From assembly GCA_021769425.1 (NCBI GenBank), contig JAETSX010000034.1:1-57783 (forward strand): DNA of 57,783 nt. Direction: 5' to 3'. The notes below the pieces were generated by a model. That model was given only the letters and a program-made list of their open reading frames with translations, made no database searches and was not told the DNA's origin. The position numbers and the translations under genes were made by a program. Numbering within the stretch: position 1 is the first letter of the stretch; each line of letters starts with the position of its first letter. The stretch comes from Eubacterium sp. GTDB taxonomy: Bacteria > Bacillota > Clostridia > Lachnospirales > Lachnospiraceae. Below, piece by piece: positions 43,770 through 53,349 of the stretch.

Positions 43770-46700
43770 CTAGCGTTTTTCTGAACGAACCGCTTTTTTC
43801 TGGGAAGGCGGGGTTATCCCGGAAGGCTTTCCTGATTTTTTAGCGGAGCCTGCTGCTTTTCTGCCTGAGCCTGCTGTTTTCCCTGCAACCTTTCTGGCAG
43901 AGCCTGCTGTTTTCCCTGCAACCTTTCTGGCAGAGCCTGCTGTTTTCCCTGCGGCCTTTCTGGCAGAGCCTGCTGTTTTCCCTGCAGCCTTTCTGGCAGA
44001 GCCTGCTGTTTTCCCTGCGGCCTTTCTGGCAGAGCCTGCCGCTTTTCTTATGGTTCCCGCTGCTTTCCCTACAGCTTTCCCTGATTTTTGGACTGTCTCT
44101 GCCACTTTTCTTGTGACAGCCGGAGTTTTTAAAATGGCTGTTTTCGCTGCCCTTCCCGCCATATATGCGCCGATTTCCTTGAACTTATCCTCCGATCTTA
44201 CCATCTTAGAGCATTCCGGATGGTCACGGTGCAGATGGATGGCGTCAAATTCACACTTCGTGGTGCAGACGCCGCAGCCGATGCATTTATTCTCGTCCAC
44301 CACAGAAGCTCCGCAGCTTAAGCACCGTCCGGCTTCTAAATGCACCTGCTCCTCTGTCAGCGTCTTATGTGCGTCCCGGAAAGAATGTTTGTAATCTGCC
44401 GATTCATCCATTCCCGCTTCCTGACGTCCGATGGTGTCATATCCGTCCACCTTGATATTCTCTTTATCCAGTTCATGGAAATCCCGCCGGTTGCGGCCAA
44501 TGGTCAGACTGGTTCCAGGATGTACATAACGGTGCAGGGAAACGGCTGCATTTTTGCCCGCTTCAATGGCGTCAATAACAAATTTCGGTCCGGAATAAAC
44601 ATCGCCGCCTACGAAAATATCCGGCTCTGCCGTCTGATAGGTCAAAGGGTCTGCCGCCGGATAATTGCCGTGGCAAAATTCCACCTTTGTTCCCTCTAAC
44701 AAATTACCCCATTCTACAGACTGCCCCACTGCAAAAATCAGCCGGCTGCATTCCACCGTCATCAAATCCGTTTCGCCATACCTGGGATTGAATTTCCCTT
44801 CTTCATCAAATACAGAAATGCATTTCCGGAAAACCACAGAGGTTACGTTTCCATCTCCATCTTTGATAATCTCTTTCGGACCCCAGCCGTTGTGAATGGC
44901 AATATCCTCTTCCAGTGTCTCCTGAATCTCTTCTTCGGAAGCCGGCATAGTCTCTCTGGACTCCAGGCAGAACATTGCCGTCTCTTCTGCGCCAAAACGG
45001 GTAGCTGTTCTGGCACAGTCCACGGCTACATTACCGCCGCCTACCACCACAACCTTTCCCTCTATGGACTGTTCTTGATTTTCGGCAGCATGATGCAGGA
45101 AATCAACCGCTATTTCAATTCCCTTCCCATCGCTTCCGGGAATTGGCGGGATTTTGCCTCCCTGACATCCGATGGCGACATAAAACGCCTGATAGCCTTC
45201 TTCCCGAAGTTCCTGAATGGCAACGTCTTTTCCCACTTCCACGCCGCATTTTATCTCAACGCCTAAATCCCGAAGCACGTCGATTTCCGCTTCGATCACG
45301 TCTTTTTCCAGCTTATAGGAGGGAATTCCATAGGTCATCATTCCGCCCGGACGGGAATGTTTCTCAAATACCGTAGGCTTATATCCCTTTGTGGCCAGGT
45401 AATATGCACAGGACAGACCTGCCGGGCCTGCGCCGATAATGGCAATTTTCTGATCCCACTGTGTCAGGCGGGTTGAGGCAATCACAACCGGCGGAACGTA
45501 TCTGGTTTCCTTATGTAAATCCTGTTCTGCAATAAATTTCTTAATATCGTCAATGGCCACCGCTTCATCAATGGTTCCCCGGGTGCAGGCAATCTCACAG
45601 CGGCGGTTGCAGACGCGTCCGCAGACAGCAGGGAATGGATTGTCCTGCTTAATCAAAGCCAGCGCTTCCCGATACTTGCCCTCTTTGGCCTTGCGGATAT
45701 AGCCCTGCACTGCAATATGGGCCGGACAGGCCGCTTTGCAGGGAGCGGTTCCTGATTCATAACAGTTAATCCTATTGTTGTCTCTATAATCTTCGTCATA
45801 TTTCTCTTTGCCCCATACCAGCTTATTCGGCAGTTCATGCTTGGGGTACTCCACCTCTCTGCCGTCTTTTTTGCATAATTTCTGCCCCAGCTTCACTGCG
45901 CCTGCCGGACAGTATTCCACGCATTTTCCGCAGGCCACGCATTTTTCTTTTTCCACTTTGGCGGTAAATGCGCTGCGGCTCATATTGGGAGTATTAAATA
46001 ACTGGGAAGTTCTCAGGGCATTGCAGATATTCACATTGCAGTTGCAGATGCCGAAAATCTTATTTTCTCCGTCAATATTGGTAATCTGATGGACAAATCC
46101 GTTGTCCTCTGCCTTTCGGAAAATCTCCATGGCTTCTTCGTAAGTGATGTCATGGCCTTTTCCGGTTTCTCTGCAATAATCTGCAAAATCCCCAACGCCG
46201 ATACACCAGTTCATCTCATCATCGCCGCAGCCTTCTCCCAATACCTGGCGGCTGGCCCGGCAGGAACACTGGCCTACGCCGATATGTCCTTCATATTTTT
46301 TCAGCCAATAGGAAATATGCTCCAAATCAATGGTCCCGTTTTCCATGGAAATGGCTTTTTCCACCGGAATGACATGCATGCCGATTCCCGCCCCTCCCGG
46401 CGGAACCATATGGGTGATTCCGTCCAGCGGAATGAAAGTCATCCGCTCAAAAAAGCTTGCCAGCGCAGGATGCTCCTGCAGACGCTTGTTCCCCTCCGGC
46501 CCCTCTTCCATATTGAACAGCTCCGCCGAACCAGGCACAAACATAGGCAGGCAGTATCTGCGGTGTTTCGGCCCGGGAATGGAACCGTAATGGTCGTAGT
46601 TATTGCCATAGTCATACTCCAGCAGACCGATATAGCTCATTTCATCCAGCACTTCCTGAAAATGCTCCTTCTCATCCTCCTGCACCTGGTTCATTTCCCA

Positions 46701-46928
46701 AAGTTCTTCGATTCTGTAATGATGGCGCACTTTCATGGTCAGCGCAATGTCCGCCATCTCTTCCGTGACAATCTCAGCCAGTCCCCAATATTCCGGATCA
46801 GCCACCGTAACGCCCTTAATTTTGTGCTTTGCAACGTCTGTAATCTTCCTCCCAAGCTTTATGATTTTCTCACTTGGCGCTTTGTCCTCCATATGAGGAG
46901 GAATAACTGTTTTGCTCATTTCCGGCAT
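43770..46928 (-). CDS. Multi-domain Fe-S flavoprotein oxidoreductase (GltD/NfnB-like) with a histone-H1-like tail
   Basis: 1052 residues. N-terminal ~330 residues: a module with Cys-rich CSCRASRQVLGEGC and GICNCNVNICNAL. Then a 4Fe-4S motif CVACGKCVEYCPAGAVKLG; a GltD/DPYD-type Fe-S region (CKAACPAHIAVQGYIRKAKE; CGRVCNRRCEIACTRGTIDE); FAD site IAIIGAGPAGLSCAYYLATK and NAD(P) site VVVVGGGNVAVDCARTATRF; FVGGDVYSGPKFVIDAIEAG; a second ferredoxin region CIGCGVCTTKCEFDAIHLH. Residues about 930-1052 are a Lys/Ala-rich tail of repeats AGSARKAAGKT. It probably moves electrons between NAD(P)H and ferredoxin-like partners. The start at 46928 has GGAG eight bases upstream; the frame runs further up without a site. 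Confidence 0.88.
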   Translation of the reverse strand: MPEMSKTVIPPHMEDKAPSEKIIKLGRKITDVAKHKIKGVTVADPEYWGLAEIVTEEMADIALTMKVRHHYRIEELWEMNQVQEDEKEHFQEVLDEMSYIGLLEYDYGNNYDHYGSIPGPKHRRYCLPMFVPGSAELFNMEEGPEGNKRLQEHPALASFFERMTFIPLDGITHMVPPGGAGIGMHVIPVEKAISMENGTIDLEHISYWLKKYEGHIGVGQCSCRASRQVLGEGCGDDEMNWCIGVGDFADYCRETGKGHDITYEEAMEIFRKAEDNGFVHQITNIDGENKIFGICNCNVNICNALRTSQLFNTPNMSRSAFTAKVEKEKCVACGKCVEYCPAGAVKLGQKLCKKDGREVEYPKHELPNKLVWGKEKYDEDYRDNNRINCYESGTAPCKAACPAHIAVQGYIRKAKEGKYREALALIKQDNPFPAVCGRVCNRRCEIACTRGTIDEAVAIDDIKKFIAEQDLHKETRYVPPVVIASTRLTQWDQKIAIIGAGPAGLSCAYYLATKGYKPTVFEKHSRPGGMMTYGIPSYKLEKDVIEAEIDVLRDLGVEIKCGVEVGKDVAIQELREEGYQAFYVAIGCQGGKIPPIPGSDGKGIEIAVDFLHHAAENQEQSIEGKVVVVGGGNVAVDCARTATRFGAEETAMFCLESRETMPASEEEIQETLEEDIAIHNGWGPKEIIKDGDGNVTSVVFRKCISVFDEEGKFNPRYGETDLMTVECSRLIFAVGQSVEWGNLLEGTKVEFCHGNYPAADPLTYQTAEPDIFVGGDVYSGPKFVIDAIEAGKNAAVSLHRYVHPGTSLTIGRNRRDFHELDKENIKVDGYDTIGRQEAGMDESADYKHSFRDAHKTLTEEQVHLEAGRCLSCGASVVDENKCIGCGVCTTKCEFDAIHLHRDHPECSKMVRSEDKFKEIGAYMAGRAAKTAILKTPAVTRKVAETVQKSGKAVGKAAGTIRKAAGSARKAAGKTAGSARKAAGKTAGSARKAAGKTAGSARKVAGKTAGSARKVAGKTAGSGRKAAGSAKKSGKPSGITPPSQKKAVRSEKR
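43850..44040 (-). repeat. 33-bp in-frame minisatellite encoding the H1-like tail
   Basis: About five to six units of 33 bases encode AGSARK(A/V)AGKT. Units differ mainly at Ala/Val and in two alternating synonymous bases, indicating recent expansion. Confidence 0.9.
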
Positions 46929-47125
46929 ACTCTTCTCTCCTTCTCCTTGATTTTTCATCCGCATACTGTCAAATAATATAAGTTCATTATACCGAAAAAT
47001 CCTGCAATACTCAACGGGAAAATCCCCCTGTTTTTTGATAAATCCTGTAGTTTTGTCTAAGAGCGGGACTGAGAATAACAATCAATTAACCCTATGCTGA
47101 ACAACCAAATTTGCTAAATAATTTG

Positions 47126-47242
47126 CTATTCCAGATCGATCCGGTAGATACAGCTTTTTGTCCGTCTTGCTATCCGCAGTTCATGTCCCTTCGGCAGTTC
47201 CACGATTCCCTCCAGAACACCTCCGGCATAATGATGACTCAT
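47126..47242 (-). CDS. Possible 38-residue small protein or gene stub
   Basis: The frame reads MSHHYAGGVLEGIVELPKGH and then ELRIARRTKSCIYRIDLE before TAG. The composition looks protein-like but there is no good ribosome site, so it may be the 3' end of a lost gene. No family recognised. Confidence 0.25.
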   Translation of the reverse strand: MSHHYAGGVLEGIVELPKGHELRIARRTKSCIYRIDLE

Positions 47243-47279
47243 TAAAATTCTGTACCCCGGATTATAACTCGCAGTTCTC

Positions 47280-47308
47280 TTGAAAAGCAAGCGGAAAAAT
47301 GTTAAAAT
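47280..47308 (+). promoter_or_regulatory. Promoter of the chemoreceptor gene
   Basis: TTGAAA (47280-47285), 17-base spacer, TAAAAT (47303-47308). A CCGC-AAAA-GCGG hairpin follows at 47311-47322 near the start site. It looks like sigma-A rather than the flagellar sigma-D type. Confidence 0.55.
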
Positions 47309-47397
47309 AACCGCAAAAGCGGCTCACTCTTACAAAACAGTATAGAAGAACCTGCCCAGCTTAAAATCTAATGCTTATCTCACAGGGGGAATCTGTT

Positions 47398-49425
47398 ATG
47401 AAGTTTCTAGCTAACCGAAAACTTGCTACTCGTATCGGCATTCTTACTACCATGATTACAGTTACAGGAATGCTCCTGCTCTGGTTTATTATGTCCAGCC
47501 GTATTGCATCCATAGTAAAAAATAATATTACCAATCAAATGATTGATGCGGTAGAATCCAGAGCCTCTATCATCAATGACTATGTCGTTTCTGCGGAAGA
47601 ATACGTTACTGCTTTTGCTTTAAGCAGTGAAGTCCGCAGCCTCCTCAATCATCCAACAGATCCTGAGCTTCTGCAGAAGGTTCAAAAATATACGGAGGAT
47701 TTTGCTTCTGTCAAAGGAATATTTGAAGGGTTATACATAGGGACTCCTTCCACTTATATTCTGACGCATACTTCTCAGGGGGCAATCGGAATGACCACCC
47801 GTACAGGAGAATCCTTAGAAGTTTTTCATGATACAATCCTGTCAAACAAAAACCTGACCAACTTGGGAATCATGAAATCCCCGGGAACCGGAAGCATGAT
47901 TCTTTCCATGTACTGTCCCATTTTTCAGGACGGAACCTGCATCGGATATGCAGGTGCAGGCGTCTATGCCAGCCAGTTAATGGACGCTTTGCTCAATTTA
48001 GACATAAAAGGCCTGCCCCACAGCGAATACGTATTTTTGAATGTGGAAAACGGCGCTTATCTGTACCACCAAGACGAATCACTGCTGAATACTGAAACAA
48101 CCGACGAAGGCTATCTGAAAATCCTGCAAACAATTAAAGACAACGGGAATACAGAAACCGGTACCTATTCCTATCAGGATGAAACAGGCGTCCAGCAGCT
48201 TGTCGTCTACAAATATCTGAAAAATCGGAACTGGGTATTTATGATTCGGGACAATGCGGCAGAAGTTTACGGAGAAGTGGCAAACGTACGCATTACAATA
48301 GGTGTTCTGTGTGCGATCGTTGCCCTTGTCATTATATTCGCCACACTGCTGAGCCTGCACCGGGAAGGCAGGGAACTTATGATTATGGAACGTGCCATCC
48401 GGCGCCTTGGCAATCTGGAGCTTTCCGCTGATCGGGAATTAGAACCCTTCTATGGAAGAACAGACGAAATCGGCATGATTGCAAAAACCATCCACCATCT
48501 CTGCGGCTGTCTTCGGAAAACCATCGAAGATATCGGACGAATTCTGGGTGAAATGGCAGACGGAAATATTGCGGTAGACGTAACGCAGAATGAAGCTTAC
48601 TACATCGGTGATTTTGAAATACTGTCCGAAAGCCTGAAAAGCATACGCACTCATCTGACTGATGTTATGCGCAACATCACCCAGGTGGCAAAGCAGGTGG
48701 ATAACGGCGCAAATCAGGTTTCCGCCGGAGCCCAGGCGCTTTCCCAGGGAAGCACACAGCAAAAAGCGTCCATCAACGGGCTCGTTTCCACTGTTACGGA
48801 TATTACGGCGCAGATTCAAAACAGCTCCGCCCGCTGTGAAAATGCCAGCGATTTAGTGGCCAAAGCCACAGGTTATGCCGCCGAAGCCGATACTAAAATG
48901 GAGCAACTCATTATTGCCACAAACAATATTGATCAATCCTCAGCCAAAATCGTTAGTATTATAAAGACCATTGAAGATATCGCCCTCCAGACAAATATTT
49001 TGGCGCTGAATGCTTCCATTGAGGCAAACCATGCCGGAACCGCCGGAAAAGGCTTCTCTGTAGTGTCCGGTGAGGTTAAGGAGCTAGCTGAAAAATCTGC
49101 CGAAGCTGCGAGGGATACAAGCGAACTGATTGGCCGCTCCATCCATGACGTGAAAACAGGCACAGAATCTACGAATCTTGCCATTTCAGCAATGCAAATC
49201 ATTAGTGAATGCATTCAATCCATTAAAACTCTGATGGATGAGATTTCATTTGCCAGCGTCCAACAGTCCGAAATGATTGCCTCTGTCGAGAACAGAATCA
49301 AAGAAGTTTCCAGAGTGGTGCAGACCAATTCTGACGCAGCCGAAGAAAGCGCCGCTATCTCGAATGAATTATCCAATCAGGCGCGGACATTAAATCAATT
49401 ACTCAGCCAGTTCCGCATTCAATGA
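47398..49425 (+). CDS. Methyl-accepting chemotaxis protein
   Basis: 675 residues. TM1 about 10-32, an extracellular dCache-like sensor (about 35-295: SRASIINDYVVSAEEYVTAF; GSMILSMYCPIFQDGTCIGY), TM2 about 298-320, HAMP, and the cytosolic signalling helices with the hairpin tip IALQTNILALNASIEANHAG and GKGFSVVSGEVKELAEKSAE. Receptors of this type pass ligand binding to CheA. The tip has NHAG where most have ARAG. The start at 47398 has GGGGGA seven bases upstream. No other chemotaxis or flagellar genes lie in the window. Confidence 0.93.
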   Translation: MKFLANRKLATRIGILTTMITVTGMLLLWFIMSSRIASIVKNNITNQMIDAVESRASIINDYVVSAEEYVTAFALSSEVRSLLNHPTDPELLQKVQKYTEDFASVKGIFEGLYIGTPSTYILTHTSQGAIGMTTRTGESLEVFHDTILSNKNLTNLGIMKSPGTGSMILSMYCPIFQDGTCIGYAGAGVYASQLMDALLNLDIKGLPHSEYVFLNVENGAYLYHQDESLLNTETTDEGYLKILQTIKDNGNTETGTYSYQDETGVQQLVVYKYLKNRNWVFMIRDNAAEVYGEVANVRITIGVLCAIVALVIIFATLLSLHREGRELMIMERAIRRLGNLELSADRELEPFYGRTDEIGMIAKTIHHLCGCLRKTIEDIGRILGEMADGNIAVDVTQNEAYYIGDFEILSESLKSIRTHLTDVMRNITQVAKQVDNGANQVSAGAQALSQGSTQQKASINGLVSTVTDITAQIQNSSARCENASDLVAKATGYAAEADTKMEQLIIATNNIDQSSAKIVSIIKTIEDIALQTNILALNASIEANHAGTAGKGFSVVSGEVKELAEKSAEAARDTSELIGRSIHDVKTGTESTNLAISAMQIISECIQSIKTLMDEISFASVQQSEMIASVENRIKEVSRVVQTNSDAAEESAAISNELSNQARTLNQLLSQFRIQ

Positions 49426-49522
49426 ACCACCCCGCTGCAAACTACGGGATATCCAATCTCTAGCTTCTTCTTTCAGAACGCTGCAAGCAGCGGGATATTA
49501 AACCTATGATGGAATAAACAGG

Positions 49523-49553
49523 GCTGCCGGGAAACACACAATTTCCCGGCAGC
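49523..49553. terminator. Bidirectional terminator between the chemoreceptor and rnf operon
   Basis: GCTGCCGGGAAA (49523-49534), 7-base loop, TTTCCCGGCAGC (49542-49553): a perfect 12-bp stem with T-rich sequence on both sides. Confidence 0.85.
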
Positions 49554-49592
49554 TCCATTTTATTTCCTGCAGTTCCTGTCTTCTTTCAAATT

Positions 49593-50393
49593 TTATCCTG
49601 CCTTACTAATAATCTTCTTCGGGCATTTCTCAGCACAGGTTCCGCAGCCCGTACATTTCTCATAGTCAATATGGGCAATATTATCTGTTACAGTAACTGC
49701 GCCTTGCGGACAGTTCTTCTCACAGAGCTTACATCCTATACATCCCACGGAGCAGGCCGCCATCACATCCTTACCCTTATCTTTGGAACTGCACTGCACC
49801 TTGTTCTTTGCATCATAGGGCACCAATTCAATCAGGTTCTTAGGGCAAGCCGCCACGCATTTTCCGCAAGCCTTGCAGGCGTCTTTATCCACCAGAGCAA
49901 TGCCGTTGACGATATGCACTGCATCAAAAGGACATGCCTTCACGCAGCTTCCATAACCAAGGCAGCCGTAATTACAGGATTTGGGTCCGCCGCCGGGAAT
50001 AAATGCCATGGCTGCACAGTCTTCCACGCCAGTGTATTCATAGTCCTGTTTTGCTTTCTCACAGTCTCCGGCGCATTTTACAAAGGCAACCATTTTCACG
50101 CCGCCTTCTGCGGAAACGCCCATAATCTCACCAATCTGAGCCGCCACCGGATCGCCGCCCACCGGACACTGGCCAACCGGCGCTTCCCCTTTTGCAATGG
50201 CTGCCGCAAGGCCGGAACATCCCGCATATCCGCAGCCGCCGCAGTTGTTTCCCGGAAGGACGCCCAGGATTGCCTCTTCTCTTTCATCTACTTCCACTTT
50301 GAATTTTTCCCCGAATATCCCAAGGAAAAAGCCAAGGAAAATACCAGTTCCGCCCACTACCAGGGCGGCAATGATAATTGCTGTTACATTCAT
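49593..50393 (-). CDS. rnfB: Rnf complex subunit B (ferredoxin-type iron-sulfur protein)
   Basis: 266 residues. N-terminal membrane helix (about 5-27), the CGGCGYAGCSGLAAAIAKGE cluster region, then several 4Fe-4S motifs (CLGYGSCVKACPFDAV; CKACGKCVAACPKNLI; CIGCKLCEKNCPQGAV; CTGCGTCAEKCPKKII). RnfB accepts electrons from reduced ferredoxin for transfer through the ion-pumping Rnf complex to NAD+. Last gene of the operon. Confidence 0.96.
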   Translation of the reverse strand: MNVTAIIIAALVVGGTGIFLGFFLGIFGEKFKVEVDEREEAILGVLPGNNCGGCGYAGCSGLAAAIAKGEAPVGQCPVGGDPVAAQIGEIMGVSAEGGVKMVAFVKCAGDCEKAKQDYEYTGVEDCAAMAFIPGGGPKSCNYGCLGYGSCVKACPFDAVHIVNGIALVDKDACKACGKCVAACPKNLIELVPYDAKNKVQCSSKDKGKDVMAACSVGCIGCKLCEKNCPQGAVTVTDNIAHIDYEKCTGCGTCAEKCPKKIISKAG

Positions 50394-50450
50394 TTTTTTC
50401 CCTCCTAATATTGCTTACCGCAGTCCAGCCTTTTCGCCTGGCTGTGAAAA

Positions 50451-51026
50451 TCAGATCATTCCTGAGAATCCCATAAAGGCAATTGACATCAGGCTGGCTG
50501 TAATCAACACAATGGCTGTTCCCTGAAACCGCTTGGGAATATCGTTATATTCAATTTTCTCACGGATACCCGCCATAATTACAATAGCAATAAAGAATCC
50601 AACAGAGGTTGCAAGGCCGTTTACCACACCCTGCAGCAAATCATAACCTTTGCTTACATTATTCAGTGCAACGCCCAATACGGCACAGTTTGTAGTAATC
50701 AGCGGAAGGAACACGCCCAGGGATTCATACAATGGGGGCATATTTTTCTTCAAAAACATTTCCACGAACTGCACCAGCGACGCAATGACCAGGATAAATA
50801 CAATGGTCTGTAAATATTCCACATGGCAGGGCATCAAAATAAATTTATAAATCAGGCCGGTAACAAAGGAAGCCAGGGTAATAACGAAAATAACCGCGCC
50901 GCCCATTCCGGCCGCTGTTTCTGTTTTCTTGGATACTCCCAGAAACGGGCAGATACCAAGGAACTGGCTTAATACTACGTTATTTACAATGGCAGAGCCG
51001 ATTGCTATTATCAATAATTCTTTCAT
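50451..51026 (-). CDS. rnfA: Rnf complex membrane subunit A
   Basis: 191 residues, six membrane spans. Signature NNVVLSQFLGICPFLGVSKK with the conserved Cys, and LITTNCAVLGVALNN. RnfA and RnfE are homologous and inversely oriented; together they hold a membrane Fe-S centre. Twelve bases separate it from rnfE. Confidence 0.97.
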   Translation of the reverse strand: MKELLIIAIGSAIVNNVVLSQFLGICPFLGVSKKTETAAGMGGAVIFVITLASFVTGLIYKFILMPCHVEYLQTIVFILVIASLVQFVEMFLKKNMPPLYESLGVFLPLITTNCAVLGVALNNVSKGYDLLQGVVNGLATSVGFFIAIVIMAGIREKIEYNDIPKRFQGTAIVLITASLMSIAFMGFSGMI

Positions 51027-51038
51027 CTATTCTGCCTC

Positions 51039-51716
51039 CTATTCTTCTGACTTTTTCTGTGTTCCGGGTAACTTGCCGGTGCACATTGCCGACTGGGAAC
51101 AGCTTGCGCAGTCTCCGGTCAGACATCCGGAAGGAGCTGCCAGCGGCTTGCCCTTTTTTTCCATTTTTTCCCGGATTACATTCATGCCGGCAACCAGAAA
51201 CGCCAGTACCAGGAATGCGCCCGGAGCCATAATAAACACAGTGATTCCAAGGCTGGCCCCCAAAATCTGGCGGATTAATCCGATACAGGTCAGGCCGATG
51301 GTAAATCCAAAGCCCATGCCCAGTCCGTCAAAAATAGAAGGTGCAATGGGATTCTTGGACGCATAGCTTTCCGCTCTTCCCAGGATGATGCAGTTTACCA
51401 CAATCAGGGGAATATACACGCCCAAAGATGCCGAAAGGGACGGGGTATACGCCTGCATAATAAACTGCACAATGGTAACAAGGGAAGCTACTACCACGAT
51501 ATAAGCCGGCATACGCACGCCGTTTGGAATCACTTTACGGAACATGGAAATCAGCAGGTTGGACATAACCAGAACTACCGTAGTGGAAAGGCCCATGCCG
51601 ATTCCGTTCACTGCAGAAGATGTTACCGCCAGTGTGGGACACATGCCCAACATCAGCACAAAGGTAGGATTTTCCTTAATAATACCATTATATAAACGTT
51701 CTACATATTTATTCAT
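51039..51716 (-). CDS. rnfE: Rnf complex membrane subunit E, with Cys-rich C terminus
   Basis: 225 residues, six membrane spans: NPTFVLMLGMCPTLAVTSSA with the conserved Cys, and PLIVVNCIILGRAESYASKN. After the last span a cytosolic tail holds GCLTGDCASCSQSAMC, four Cys in 16 residues, absent from the classical RnfE. It could bind metal. Two bases after rnfG stop. Confidence 0.96.
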   Translation of the reverse strand: MNKYVERLYNGIIKENPTFVLMLGMCPTLAVTSSAVNGIGMGLSTTVVLVMSNLLISMFRKVIPNGVRMPAYIVVVASLVTIVQFIMQAYTPSLSASLGVYIPLIVVNCIILGRAESYASKNPIAPSIFDGLGMGFGFTIGLTCIGLIRQILGASLGITVFIMAPGAFLVLAFLVAGMNVIREKMEKKGKPLAAPSGCLTGDCASCSQSAMCTGKLPGTQKKSEE

Positions 51717-51718
51717 AC

Positions 51719-52330
51719 TTAGTTACCTCCCTGCAAAGTGCTTCTGAAATACACCAGACATGCATTTACGCCGTTGGTGACTGCTCTGGAAGAAATAGTT
51801 GCGCCGGTGACTGCCTGAATCTCATTGTCCGCCGCCGGAGCTGTCTTTACTACGGAATACGTCTCTTCGGACTTGCCTTCAAACTGGGAATAGAAAGGCT
51901 CTTCCTGCACCAGCACCCCAAGGCCCGGCGTCTCGCTGATGGCCGTAACGGAATAACCGTTTAAGGTTCCATCATTCTGAATGCCCACAGAGAAGGAAAT
52001 ATCTGCCTGGCTTCCTTCATGGGAAGTCACATTGATCACATAACCAAGCACATTGCCGGAACCGTCCAATGCTTTATTGACCGCAGTAATCTCATCCTTG
52101 GAAAATTCGCTTGCTGCAATAAGTTCTGCTGCCTTTGCCGCATCAAAATTCTCATCTTCCTCAAAAGAAGCCGCATCCGCAAACACTACTTTATATGCCT
52201 CGTCCAGAGCAGCCTTTTCTGCCGCCGCAATGGGCTCCTTGGTGATATCATAGACCACCCCCAGCAGAAACCCCAGCACTAAGGTAAAGGCAGTCAAAAT
52301 CAACGCATCATGCACAATTATTTTATTCAT
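51719..52330 (-). CDS. rnfG: Rnf complex flavoprotein subunit G
   Basis: 203 residues. One N-terminal span (about 8-28) and an outer domain with the covalent FMN motif TGATISS (about 180), in AVTGATISSRAVTNGVNACL. It carries electrons between RnfD and the NADH-forming side. Start one base from the rnfD stop. Confidence 0.96.
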   Translation of the reverse strand: MNKIIVHDALILTAFTLVLGFLLGVVYDITKEPIAAAEKAALDEAYKVVFADAASFEEDENFDAAKAAELIAASEFSKDEITAVNKALDGSGNVLGYVINVTSHEGSQADISFSVGIQNDGTLNGYSVTAISETPGLGVLVQEEPFYSQFEGKSEETYSVVKTAPAADNEIQAVTGATISSRAVTNGVNACLVYFRSTLQGGN

Positions 52331-52331
52331 G

Positions 52332-53264
52332 CTATTTTACCTCCTTTTTCTGGCCAAACGCCCTTGGAATGGTAAATTTCTCAATAATCGGAACCAAAAG
52401 GTTGCCTAAAATAATTGCAAAGGAAACGCCTTCCGCATTGGCTCCGAACAGACGGAACAAGCCTGTCAGGATTCCTAAGACAATTCCGAACACTACTTTG
52501 CCCATGGGGGTAATGGGGGAAGTCACATAATCCGTCGCCATGAAAAATGCTCCCAGCATCAGCCCGCCGCCGCAAAGATGGGCCGTCAAATAGGTCACAT
52601 CAAAACCATGGCCGCCGAACAAAAGGACGAACACGCCAAAGGAAAGAATATAACTTGCCGGAATCGTCAAATCAATCACGCCCATCAGAATCAGGAAAAT
52701 CGCTCCCAATAAAATGGCAATCACACTGGTCTCGCCAATGGTTCCAGCCGTAGTTCCCAGCAGCATTTTCATAGTATCTACACTTTCACCGTTCTTCAAA
52801 AGAGCCAGCGGGGTAGCTCCTGTGACGCCGTCATAGGTAAAGCTGGTCATCGTCCCTGCAAAAGACACCAGCAAAAAACATCTGCCGCCCAAAGCCGGGT
52901 TCATGAAGTTCTGCCCCAGGCCGCCGAATAGCATTTTGACAATCACAATGGCGAAAACACTGCCCAGAATCGCCTGCCAGATGGGTAAGGTGTGAGGCAG
53001 GTTCAATGCCAAAAGCAATCCGGTTACTACGGCGCTGAAATCATTAATGGTACTTTTTTTATGTATCAGCTTCTCAAAGATCCATTCAGAAGCCACACAG
53101 GTTGCAACGCAGACTAAAATCAATACCAACGCCTGTAACCCAAAGTTCCAGATGCCAAACAAGCTGGCCGGCAGCAATGCAATTGCCACATACAGCATAA
53201 TTTTGGCAGATGTATCCTTGGAACGAATGTGGGATGACGATGATACATTATACATATCACTCAC
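52332..53264 (-). CDS. rnfD: Rnf complex membrane subunit D
   Basis: 310 residues, about nine membrane spans, with the covalent FMN site TYDGVTGATPLALLK (Thr of TGAT). Other signatures: GGLGQNFMNPALGGRCFLLV and FFMATDYVTSPITPMGKVVF. It forms the core of the ion-translocating part. Confidence 0.97.
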   Translation of the reverse strand: MSDMYNVSSSSHIRSKDTSAKIMLYVAIALLPASLFGIWNFGLQALVLILVCVATCVASEWIFEKLIHKKSTINDFSAVVTGLLLALNLPHTLPIWQAILGSVFAIVIVKMLFGGLGQNFMNPALGGRCFLLVSFAGTMTSFTYDGVTGATPLALLKNGESVDTMKMLLGTTAGTIGETSVIAILLGAIFLILMGVIDLTIPASYILSFGVFVLLFGGHGFDVTYLTAHLCGGGLMLGAFFMATDYVTSPITPMGKVVFGIVLGILTGLFRLFGANAEGVSFAIILGNLLVPIIEKFTIPRAFGQKKEVK

Positions 53265-53349
53265 AATAAGACACCTCTTTCTATACGATTTCTATCAAGT
53301 ATCACGCACATTTTATGCACTTGGCGCAGCACGTGAACAAGTCACCAAT

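Noticed and set aside
43387-47081. Hydrogenase operon suggested by HypA
   Set aside because: The large protein has GltD/NfnB-type FAD and Fe-S motifs, and no [NiFe] or [FeFe] active-site motif was found.
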